Assembly (NCBI GenBank): GCA_040414485.1
Contig: JBEDUK010000114.1
Span: forward strand, 1-14,193
DNA length: 14,193 bases
Origin: JBEDUK01 sp040414485
GTDB lineage: Bacteria; Actinomycetota; UBA4738
Direction of reading: 5' to 3'
A model generated the notes under the pieces. The model was not told where the DNA came from. It was given only the letters and a program-made list of their open reading frames with translations, and did no database searches. The translations under genes and the position numbers were made by a program. This document shows positions 7,102-13,641 of the stretch, piece by piece. How positions within the stretch are numbered: the stretch's first letter is position 1; each line of letters starts with the position of its first letter.

Positions 7102-8346
7102 ATGGACGAGCACGACGCGGGGACGATGCCATCGGCCGCGGATCTCGAGGCACGCGCCGGGGCGCTCGACGCGGGCGACGACCTGGCCGGATTTCGGCGA
7201 CGATTCCTCGTCCCGGATCCCTCGCTCGTGTACTTCGACGGAAACTCGCTCGGCCGGCTGCCGATCGCGGCTTCGGAGCGCGTCGGGCGCGTGGTGGAGC
7301 GCGAATGGGGCAGCGGCCTCATCACGTCATGGGAACGGTCCTGGATCGACCTGCCTGAGCGGCTCGGCGACCTCATCGGGACGGGGCTGCTGGGGGCCCG
7401 TACGGGCGAGACGATCGTGTCGGACTCCACGACCGTGAACCTCTACAAGCTGTGCAACGCCGCCCTGGACGCCAAGCCGGGTCGAACGACCGTGGTGGCC
7501 GAACGGGACGCGTTTCCAACCGACCGGTACGTCCTGGAGGGCATCGCCCGCGCGCGCGACGTGCGCGTCCGGTGGCTCGATTCGGACCCGGTGGAGGGGC
7601 CGTCGCCGGAGGAGGTCGCACGGGCGCTCGGCGACGACGTCGCGCTGGTCTGGCTCGAGCACGTGCACTACCGCTCGGCCGCGATCGCGGACATGACCGC
7701 GATCACCCAGGCGGCGCACCGGGCCGGCGCGCTGATGCTCTGGGACGTGTGCCATTCGGTGGGCGCCGTCCCGATCGAACTGGAGGCATGCGGCGCGGAC
7801 CTCGCCGTCGGCTGTACCTACAAGTACATGAACGGCGGCCCGGGCGCGCCGTCGTTCCTTTATGTACGCGCGGAGCACCAGGCTTCGATGCGGCAGCCGA
7901 TCTGGGGCTGGTGGGGCCGCGCGGAGATGTTCGAGATGGAGCCCGGGTATGAGCCGACCGACGGCGTGCGGGCGAACCTGACGGGGACGCCGCCGATCCT
8001 GTCGACGGCGCCGATCGAGGACGGTGCGGGGATGCTGATCGAGGCGGGCATCGACCGCGTCCGCGCGAAGGGCATGGCGCTCACGTCGTTCGCGGTCGAG
8101 CTGTTCGATCTGATGCTGGCGCCGGCGGGCTTCGAGCTTCGGTCGCCCCGCAGGGCCGAACGGAGGGGCTCGCACGTCACGGTCACGCATCCCGAGGCGC
8201 GGCGGCTCTGTGCGGCGATGACAGAGCGGGGCGTGATCCCTGACTTCCGGCAGCCGAACGGCATCCGGATCGGGCTGGCGCCGCTCACGACGTCGTTCGA
8301 CGACGTGCTCCGCGGGGTGCGGGTGCTGGCCGAACTGGCGGGGTAG
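7102..8346 (+). CDS. kynU: Kynureninase
   Basis: Cytoplasmic pyridoxal-phosphate enzyme of fold type I (EC 3.7.1.3) that cleaves kynurenine to anthranilate and alanine in tryptophan breakdown. From this start it has 414 residues, the usual size. Family motifs in order: FDGNSLG (about 45-51), SDSTTVN (107-113, phosphate contact), DVCHS (215-219, Asp that holds the pyridine nitrogen), the PLP-lysine motif TYKYMNGGPG (Lys241), GWWGR (269-273), and near the C-terminus GIRIGLAPLTTSFDDV. GWWG is more often followed by His than by the Arg here. Start choice is uncertain: ATG 7081 adds seven residues, ATG 7126 removes eight, and the GGAAGGG before 7102 is only 2 bases from the codon. No gene for tryptophan dioxygenase or kynurenine formamidase is in view, so it may act on imported kynurenine or belong to a scattered pathway. 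Confidence 0.92.
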   Translation: MDEHDAGTMPSAADLEARAGALDAGDDLAGFRRRFLVPDPSLVYFDGNSLGRLPIAASERVGRVVEREWGSGLITSWERSWIDLPERLGDLIGTGLLGARTGETIVSDSTTVNLYKLCNAALDAKPGRTTVVAERDAFPTDRYVLEGIARARDVRVRWLDSDPVEGPSPEEVARALGDDVALVWLEHVHYRSAAIADMTAITQAAHRAGALMLWDVCHSVGAVPIELEACGADLAVGCTYKYMNGGPGAPSFLYVRAEHQASMRQPIWGWWGRAEMFEMEPGYEPTDGVRANLTGTPPILSTAPIEDGAGMLIEAGIDRVRAKGMALTSFAVELFDLMLAPAGFELRSPRRAERRGSHVTVTHPEARRLCAAMTERGVIPDFRQPNGIRIGLAPLTTSFDDVLRGVRVLAELAG

Positions 8347-8376
8347 TCCCGAGCCGCCCGGGCCGCGCCCGCCGGC

Positions 8377-8661
8377 TCAATCCTTCTCGTGCTCGAGGAT
8401 GTACTCGATGTACATGGGCCGAAGGGCGTCGGCGAGCTTGCCTTCGTCGGCGTGCTGGGTGTCGCGGATCAGGGTCGTGAAGACGTGCCACTGATCCTCG
8501 AATGCACGCTCGTCGTCCCCGGCGGCGATCTGCGCTTCTGGGACGGCCTCCATGAGCTCCCACATCCACTTGACGTCTGCGCGGTGACGGGCGAGCCTCA
8601 CGGCCCGGTCGTGGAGCTCCTTCGACGAGAGCTTGTCGAGTTCCTCGAACGTGGGCGGCAT
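8377..8661 (-). CDS. Hypothetical small helical protein, 94 residues
   Basis: I do not recognise the family. The protein is probably soluble and largely alpha-helical, acidic, without Cys, signal peptide or membrane segment. It begins MPPTFEELDKLSSKELHDRA, has a Trp-containing middle (DVKWMWELMEAVPEAQ) and ends YIEYILEHEKD. The frame continues far upstream across uvrA, but that part is Arg/Asp/Val-rich shadow sequence; normal protein character begins at the ATG at 8661. A TAGGCT hexamer 10 bases upstream supports this start as a leaderless gene, and there is no Shine-Dalgarno site. It is divergent from uvrA across a 198-base promoter region and convergent with kynureninase, 30 bases from its stop. 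Sharing a control region with uvrA hints at a link but proves none. Confidence 0.72.
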   Translation of the reverse strand: MPPTFEELDKLSSKELHDRAVRLARHRADVKWMWELMEAVPEAQIAAGDDERAFEDQWHVFTTLIRDTQHADEGKLADALRPMYIEYILEHEKD

Positions 8662-8671
8662 GGCGGTGGGC

Positions 8672-8677
8672 AGCCTA
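8672..8677 (-). promoter_or_regulatory. Putative -10 element of the 94-residue gene (leaderless)
   Basis: On the minus strand this reads TAGGCT, 10 bases before the ATG at 8661. The hexamer and the distance are the same as for uvrB. No recognisable -35 is present. Confidence 0.45.
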
Positions 8678-8738
8678 GCAGCGGCGCGGCGGCCGTTCGG
8701 GTCGTGGCGCGCGGCGCCGAAGGGGTCCGCCCCCATGC

Positions 8739-8779
8739 GCCGTCGCCATACCGCCATACGCCATACATATGGCGACGGC
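8739..8779. promoter_or_regulatory. 12-bp dyad with internal CGCCATA direct repeats (operator candidate)
   Basis: GCCGTCGCCATA (8739-8750) and TATGGCGACGGC (8768-8779) are perfect inverted repeats around a 17-base centre. Inside, CGCCATA occurs in direct orientation at 8744, 8752 and 8759 and inverted at 8768-8774; the last two form CGCCATA-CA-TATGGCG. The centre near 8759 is about 100 bases from the start codons of both divergent genes (8661 and 8860). The arrangement suggests a multi-site operator for one regulator of both. It could also fold as a hairpin. Confidence 0.6.
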
Positions 8780-8820
8780 CCGCCTGCGGTAGGGGCTCCT
8801 GCCTGATCGGGCCGGGCCGA

Positions 8821-8836
8821 TGTGAGCCTTGTCACA
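8821..8836. promoter_or_regulatory. CRP/GlxR-type binding site upstream of uvrA
   Basis: TGTGA-GCCTTG-TCACA is an exact match to the TGTGA-N6-TCACA consensus of CRP-family regulators, including actinobacterial CRP and GlxR. Its centre is about 31 bases before the predicted start of transcription and overlaps the -35 region. By general rules of site position this fits repression better than class I or II activation. Confidence 0.6.
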
Positions 8837-8845
8837 CCCCCTTCG

Positions 8846-8851
8846 TAGAAT
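8846..8851 (+). promoter_or_regulatory. Putative -10 element of uvrA (leaderless)
   Basis: TAGAAT, close to TATAAT, lies 8 bases before the GTG start at 8860. Transcription would begin at or within two bases of the start codon. No Shine-Dalgarno site can exist in such a transcript and none is seen. The identical hexamer precedes uvrC. Confidence 0.6.
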
Positions 8852-8859
8852 GGCCAGCC

Positions 8860-11775
8860 GTGGGCACCGCCGACCGCCTCGTCATCCACGGCGCCCGTGA
8901 GCACAACCTGAAGAACATCACGCTCGACCTTCCCCGGGGCGCGCTGGTTGTCTTCACGGGTCTGTCCGGCTCCGGCAAGTCCTCGCTGGCGTTCGACACC
9001 ATCTACGCCGAAGGCCAGAGGCGCTACGTCGAGAGCCTGTCCTCGTACGCCCGCCAGTTCCTCGGCCAGATGGAGAAGCCCGACGTCGACTTCATCGAGG
9101 GCCTCAGCCCGGCGATCTCGATCGACCAGAAGTCCACGTCGAAGAACCCGCGCTCCACGGTCGGCACCATCACCGAGATCTACGACTACCTCCGGGTGCT
9201 CTACGCCCGCATCGGCCAGCCCCACTGCCCCCAGTGCGGCCGCCCGGTCGGCCGCCAGACACCCGACCAGATCGTCGACCAGGTCATGCAGCTGCCCGAG
9301 GGCACCCGCTTCCAGATCCTCGCGCCGATCGTGCGGGGCCGGAAGGGCGAGTACGAGAAGATGCTCCAGGACCTCGGCCGGAAGGGCTTCGCCCGCGCCC
9401 GCATCGACGGCGCCACGCACGAGCTGACCGAGCAGATCCGGCTCGACCGGTATTACAAGCACGACATCGACGTCATCGTCGACCGCCTCGTGGCGAACCC
9501 CGACATCAGGCGGCGGGTCGCCGACAGCGTCGAGACCGCGCTCCAACTCGCCGAGGGCCTCGTGACCCTCTCCGTGGTCGGGGAGCACGGAGAGGAGGAC
9601 GTCACGTTCAGCCAGAAGCTGGCGTGCACGTTCGACGGCATCTCCTTCGACGAGCTCGCGCCCCGCAACTTCTCGTTCAACTCGCCGTACGGCGCCTGCC
9701 CCACGTGTGACGGCCTGGGCACCAGGCTCGAGGTCGACCCCGAGCTCATCGTGCCGGATCCGGATCTGGGCATCGCCGAGGGCGCGATCGGCCCATGGAG
9801 CGGCAACCGGCTCCAGTACTACGACAGCCTCCTGGAGGGCGTCGCCCGAGCCGAGGGCTTCGACATGTACACACCCTGGCGGAAGCTGCCGAAGAGCGCC
9901 CGCGAGACGGTCCTGTACGGCTCACCCGATCAGATCCAGGTCTCCTACCGGAACCGGTACGGCCGGCTCCGGTCGTACACGACCACGTTCGACGGCGTGA
10001 TCCCGGTGCTCGAACGCCGCTACGCCGAATCAGACTCGGACGCCCAGCGCGAGCGCTACGAGCAGTACATGCGCGAGATCCCGTGCCGTGCGTGCAAGGG
10101 CGCCCGGCTCAAGCCGGAATCGCTGGCCGTCACCGTGGGCGGGCTGAACATCCACGAGCTCACGTCGCAGTCGATCTCGCAGATAGTAAATACACTTGAC
10201 CATCTGGAGCTCACCGACCGCGAGCACCTCATCGCGGACCGGCTCTTGAAGGAGATCCGCGAACGGCTCCAGTTCCTTCTGGACGTCGGGCTGGCGTACC
10301 TCACGCTGGCGCGCGCGTCCGGGTCCCTCGCCGGGGGAGAGGCGCAGCGGATCCGCCTGGCCACGCAGATCGGCAGCGCGCTCGTCGGCGTGCTCTACGT
10401 GCTGGACGAACCGTCGATCGGCTTGCATCAGCGGGACAACCAGCGCCTGGTCGCCACGCTGCTCAGGCTGCGGGACCTGGGCAACACGCTGATCGTGGTC
10501 GAACACGACGAAGCCACGATCAGGACGGCCGACCACGTCGTGGACATCGGTCCCGGCGCGGGCGAGGCGGGCGGCCATGTCATCTACACGGGCCAGGTCG
10601 AAGGGCTTCTGAAGGAGCCCGATTCGCTCACCGGCGCCTACCTGAGCGGGCGCCGGAGCATCCCCACGCCCCAGGTGAGGCGGAAGCCTTCCGGCAAGTG
10701 GCTGAAGGTTCAGGGCGCCCGCGAGCACAACCTCAAGCAGATCGATGTCTCGATCCCCCTGGGGTGCTTCGTCTGCGTGACCGGCGTGTCCGGCAGCGGC
10801 AAGTCCACACTGGTCGGCGACGTGCTGCTGCCGGCTCTGAGGGCGAAGGTGAACCGCTCCCGCGAGGTCGCGGGCAAGCATCGGAAGCTGCTCGGCTGGG
10901 ACGCGATCGACAAGGTCATCGACATCGATCAATCGCCGATCGGACGGACGCCGCGGTCGAACCCTGCCACGTACATCGGCGTGTTCGACCACATCCGGAC
11001 GCTGTTCTCGCAGCTGCCCGAGGCCCGGATGCGTGGCTACCAGCCGGGCAGGTTCTCGTTCAACGTCCGCGGCGGCCGGTGCGAGGCGTGCGCCGGTGAT
11101 GGGCAGATCAAGATCGAGATGCACTTCCTGCCGGACGTCTACGTCACCTGCGAGGTCTGCAAGGGCAGGCGGTACAACCGGGAGACGCTCGAGGTGCGCT
11201 ACAAGGGGAGGTCCATCGCCGACGTCCTTGCCATGAGCGTCGACGAAGCCCTGGGGTTCTTCGAGAACATCCCGCAGATCGCCCGCCATCTCCAGACGGT
11301 CAGCGACGTGGGGCTCGGCTACATCAAGCTGGGCCAGCCGGCGCCGACGCTGTCAGGGGGCGAGGCCCAGCGGGTCAAGCTCGCCAGCGAGCTCTCGAAA
11401 CGCGCCACCGGACGGACGTTCTACGTTCTGGACGAGCCCACCACGGGCCTGCACTTCGATGACATCCGCAAGCTCCTCCAGGTGCTCGAGCGGCTGGTGG
11501 CGGCGGGGAACACGGTCCTGGTGATCGAGCACAACCTCGACGTGGTCAAGACCGCCGACTGGATCATCGACCTGGGCCCGGAGGGAGGCGACATGGGCGG
11601 GACCGTGGTGGTGGCGGGCTCCCCCGAGGACGTCGCCCGCCACCGGTCCTCGCACACCGGACGGTTCCTCGCCGAGGTCCTGGGATCGCCGACGTCGCGC
11701 CGGCGCCGAACGATCGAGACCGACGATGTCGAGCAGAACGGCGCCGGCAAGACCGCCGCGACGGTTCGGCGCTGA
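8860..11775 (+). CDS. uvrA: Excinuclease ABC subunit UvrA
   Basis: Dimeric ABC-type ATPase that finds DNA lesions and loads UvrB in nucleotide excision repair. It has 971 residues, normal for the family. Visible elements: N-terminal IHGAREHNLKNI, Walker A of the first ATPase GLSGSGKS (about 34-41, Lys40), Cys pairs at 123/126, 280/283 (GACPTCDGLG) and 409/412 (CRAC), first signature LAGGE (490-494) followed by VLDEPSIGLHQRDN, second Walker A GVSGSGKS (642-649, Lys648), a CX2CX19CX2C zinc module at 741-767, second signature LSGGE (831-835) and VLDEPTTGLHFDD. The first signature has Ala where LSGGE is usual. The GTG start gives GTADRLVIHGARE, the family's normal N-terminus. A short AT-rich run of rare codons sits at 10183-10197. 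The copper lipoprotein gene begins 54 bases downstream with its own promoter. Confidence 0.97.
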   Translation: MGTADRLVIHGAREHNLKNITLDLPRGALVVFTGLSGSGKSSLAFDTIYAEGQRRYVESLSSYARQFLGQMEKPDVDFIEGLSPAISIDQKSTSKNPRSTVGTITEIYDYLRVLYARIGQPHCPQCGRPVGRQTPDQIVDQVMQLPEGTRFQILAPIVRGRKGEYEKMLQDLGRKGFARARIDGATHELTEQIRLDRYYKHDIDVIVDRLVANPDIRRRVADSVETALQLAEGLVTLSVVGEHGEEDVTFSQKLACTFDGISFDELAPRNFSFNSPYGACPTCDGLGTRLEVDPELIVPDPDLGIAEGAIGPWSGNRLQYYDSLLEGVARAEGFDMYTPWRKLPKSARETVLYGSPDQIQVSYRNRYGRLRSYTTTFDGVIPVLERRYAESDSDAQRERYEQYMREIPCRACKGARLKPESLAVTVGGLNIHELTSQSISQIVNTLDHLELTDREHLIADRLLKEIRERLQFLLDVGLAYLTLARASGSLAGGEAQRIRLATQIGSALVGVLYVLDEPSIGLHQRDNQRLVATLLRLRDLGNTLIVVEHDEATIRTADHVVDIGPGAGEAGGHVIYTGQVEGLLKEPDSLTGAYLSGRRSIPTPQVRRKPSGKWLKVQGAREHNLKQIDVSIPLGCFVCVTGVSGSGKSTLVGDVLLPALRAKVNRSREVAGKHRKLLGWDAIDKVIDIDQSPIGRTPRSNPATYIGVFDHIRTLFSQLPEARMRGYQPGRFSFNVRGGRCEACAGDGQIKIEMHFLPDVYVTCEVCKGRRYNRETLEVRYKGRSIADVLAMSVDEALGFFENIPQIARHLQTVSDVGLGYIKLGQPAPTLSGGEAQRVKLASELSKRATGRTFYVLDEPTTGLHFDDIRKLLQVLERLVAAGNTVLVIEHNLDVVKTADWIIDLGPEGGDMGGTVVVAGSPEDVARHRSSHTGRFLAEVLGSPTSRRRRTIETDDVEQNGAGKTAATVRR

Positions 11776-11787
11776 ACAACGCCCGTC

Positions 11788-11819
11788 TTGACGGTCGCCA
11801 GCCAACCTCTTGTTAGGAT
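11788..11819 (+). promoter_or_regulatory. Putative promoter of the propeller-cupredoxin lipoprotein gene
   Basis: TTGACG (11788-11793) resembles a -35 and TAGGAT (11814-11819) a -10, although the 20-base gap is longer than the usual 17. The -10 lies 10 bases before the GTG at 11830, giving a leaderless or nearly leaderless mRNA. The in-frame ATG at 11818 overlaps the -10, which argues against it as the start. Confidence 0.5.
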
Positions 11820-11829
11820 GACGCCCGCC

Positions 11830-13554
11830 GTGCCCGGGACCGCCCTGATGCGCCGCATGCTCACGATCGCCGCCCTTTCGTTCGGCGGCGCTGTGCTCGT
11901 CGCGGCCTGTGCGCCGGCGAGCAATCCGCCCGAGGTCCCCGTGCAGCAGCCGAATCCGTTCGTCACCTTCGTCGTGGCGACCGGCAACGACGCCGGGCGC
12001 TCGTCCTCCGCGGCGATATCCCAGGACGGCACCGCCTCGGTTTCGTACCTCCTGCTCACCCCAACGCTCGCCGCGGGCCAGCTCGCGCCGGCGGTGGTGC
12101 CCAACACCCCGCAACCCCCCGCGGTGGTCGTGGCGTCGTTCAACACGTCCAAGGGCTACTGGACGCGAACGTCTGCCTCGCCGCAGGACTACGCGAAGGC
12201 GGAAGGAACCGAGGCGTCGATCGCGATGAAGGACGGGAAGTTCCTGCCCGGGGTGAACGCGGGCATGGCGGTCGACGCAGCCGGCAAGCAGCACGTCATC
12301 TGGGCGACGCCCACCGGGATGTTCTACACGGACAACGTCGCGAGCGCCGCGTTCGCGGATCCGGACGCGGTCACGAAGACCGCAGCGACCGGCGCGTCCA
12401 TCGCCGTCGACAAGTCCGGGACGCCGTGGATCGCCTACTACCAGGGCGGCAACGTCATGATCGCGACGAAGGCGAACGGCGCGTGGGCCACGCAGCCGGT
12501 CTCCACGGTGACGTCGTGCACGGCGTGCCCACCGGTCCGAACGGCGATCGCGGTCTCGCCGGACACGGGCGCGATCACCGTGGCCTTCACCGACGGTGGA
12601 AGCGGGACGCCCGTGGTGGCGACGGCGCAGGAGTCCTCCGGCGGCGCGCCGCCGTCGAGCTGGACCGTCGACCGGTTCGGCGCGGGCACGGGCGGGTTCG
12701 GCATCTCGATCGCGTTGGCGAAGGACGGGACCCCGTCGGTCGCCTACTCGGGCTCTGACGGCAGGGTCTACCTCGCGACCGGGGTCGGCGGCTCGTCCGG
12801 GTCCTCGGTGACGCCGACCGTCGTGTCGGGCGCCGCGGCCCCCTCGCGGGCCGATCCCAGCGGGTGGTCCACCGGCCTCGGGATCGACGACAGCGGCAAG
12901 GTCTACGTCTCCTTCGTCGACCCGGCGGCGAACGCGGTCCGGGTCGGCATCGGACAGCCCGGCTCGCTCACGGTGACGACGCTGCCGCTGGGAACCGGCG
13001 GCCGCGAGCCGTCGCTGGCGGTTTCGGGCGATGCGAAGACGCTCGTCGTGCCCTTCTACGACGTGACGAACCACCAGCTCGGGGTCGCGGTGCCGGCGGA
13101 GAAGGGCCTGGTGATCGGCCAGCCGTCGCCCTCGCCGAGCCCGCCACCCACGGCGCCGACCGGCCCGGCGTGCTCGCCGACGAGCAACGCCACCTCGCTG
13201 CAGATCGCGGCGCCGACGGGCGCGGCGGCGAGCGGCTTCGATCCGACCTGCCTGGCGGTCGTTCCGAACACTGCGTTCACCGTGGCGTTCGACAACAAGG
13301 ACTCGGGCGTGCCGCACAACTGGGAGCTGTTCAAGGATCCGGCGTTCGCCACCCGCGTGGGCGGCGCGACGGGGCCGACCGACGTCGTCACCGGCGTGGA
13401 TCAGGCCTCGTACTCGGTCGACGCGCTCGCGGCCGGCACCTACTACTTCCGCTGCGACATCCACCCGACGACCATGACGGGGCAGCTCGTCGTCGGTCCG
13501 GTGGGTGGCGGCGGCAACGGAAGTCCGCAGCCGGGCCCGACCACCTCCCCGTAA
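11830..13554 (+). CDS. Exported lipoprotein: seven-repeat beta-propeller-like region with C-terminal cupredoxin domain
   Basis: From GTG 11830 the protein has 574 residues. The N-terminus is a lipoprotein signal with lipidation Cys27 (VAAC). Residues of about 50-430 contain seven degenerate repeats built around a core such as SIAVDKSGTPWIAYYQ followed by a strand like VMIATKANGAW, which suggests a seven-bladed propeller. A Pro/Ser-rich linker (PSPSPSPPPTAP) leads to about 110 residues with the complete type-1 copper ligand set: His496 (VPHNW), Cys542, His545 and Met549 (CDIHPTTM). The expected job is electron transfer or copper binding on the outer face of the membrane; the propeller may bind a partner or substrate. 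A CX2C pair (230/233) occurs between repeats 3 and 4. In-frame ATGs at 11818, 11848 and 11857 are alternatives, and all keep the signal peptide. It lies between uvrA and uvrC without obvious functional link. No relative is recognised by name. Confidence 0.85.
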   Translation: MPGTALMRRMLTIAALSFGGAVLVAACAPASNPPEVPVQQPNPFVTFVVATGNDAGRSSSAAISQDGTASVSYLLLTPTLAAGQLAPAVVPNTPQPPAVVVASFNTSKGYWTRTSASPQDYAKAEGTEASIAMKDGKFLPGVNAGMAVDAAGKQHVIWATPTGMFYTDNVASAAFADPDAVTKTAATGASIAVDKSGTPWIAYYQGGNVMIATKANGAWATQPVSTVTSCTACPPVRTAIAVSPDTGAITVAFTDGGSGTPVVATAQESSGGAPPSSWTVDRFGAGTGGFGISIALAKDGTPSVAYSGSDGRVYLATGVGGSSGSSVTPTVVSGAAAPSRADPSGWSTGLGIDDSGKVYVSFVDPAANAVRVGIGQPGSLTVTTLPLGTGGREPSLAVSGDAKTLVVPFYDVTNHQLGVAVPAEKGLVIGQPSPSPSPPPTAPTGPACSPTSNATSLQIAAPTGAAASGFDPTCLAVVPNTAFTVAFDNKDSGVPHNWELFKDPAFATRVGGATGPTDVVTGVDQASYSVDALAAGTYYFRCDIHPTTMTGQLVVGPVGGGGNGSPQPGPTTSP

Positions 13555-13578
13555 CGCCGCCCACCGAGTTCGGCCGTC

Positions 13579-13605
13579 GTTCGCAGGTTCCTCACACGTT
13601 CGTTC
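13579..13605 (+). promoter_or_regulatory. Cluster of four GTTC direct repeats upstream of uvrC
   Basis: GTTC occurs at 13579, 13587, 13598 and 13602. The second and third are spaced as GTTC-N7-GTTC, the form of the alphaproteobacterial LexA box. Inverted CGAAC/GTTCG boxes, typical of actinobacterial LexA, are absent. It may be an SOS-type operator or coincidence. Confidence 0.3.
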
Positions 13606-13617
13606 GGCTCGGCGTGG

Positions 13618-13641
13618 GAGGCCGACCATAGAATCGGCCTC
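13618..13641. promoter_or_regulatory. 8-bp dyad enclosing most of the uvrC -10 element
   Basis: GAGGCCGA (13618-13625) and TCGGCCTC (13634-13641) are perfect inverted repeats with an 8-base spacer. The -10 candidate TAGAAT (13629-13634) lies in the spacer, with its last base in the right arm, and the right arm ends directly before the GTG start. TAGAAT is 7 bases from the start codon, so uvrC mRNA is predicted to be leaderless and the dyad to act as DNA, probably as a repressor operator. As RNA it could alternatively be the 3' hairpin of the upstream lipoprotein transcript, but no T-run follows. Confidence 0.55.

Noticed and set aside
8347..8376. GC-rich palindromic bits between the convergent kynureninase and 94-residue genes
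   Set aside because: Only 4-bp stems or an 8-base self-palindrome in 30 bases with no T-run. It is not enough to call a terminator.
8662..9588. N-terminal extension of the 94-residue minus-strand gene across uvrA
   Set aside because: The extension is shadow sequence of uvrA. Protein-like composition and a promoter-like hexamer both point to the ATG at 8661.
11764..11777. GTTC-N6-GAAC imperfect palindrome at the end of uvrA
   Set aside because: The orientation is opposite to the CGAAC-N4-GTTCG LexA box, two inner positions mismatch, and it lies in coding sequence.
11353..13629. 758-codon minus-strand open frame opposite the lipoprotein and the end of uvrA
   Set aside because: Low-complexity Arg/Gly/Asp-rich product that crosses the end of uvrA and has no motif. 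It is a GC-bias artefact.
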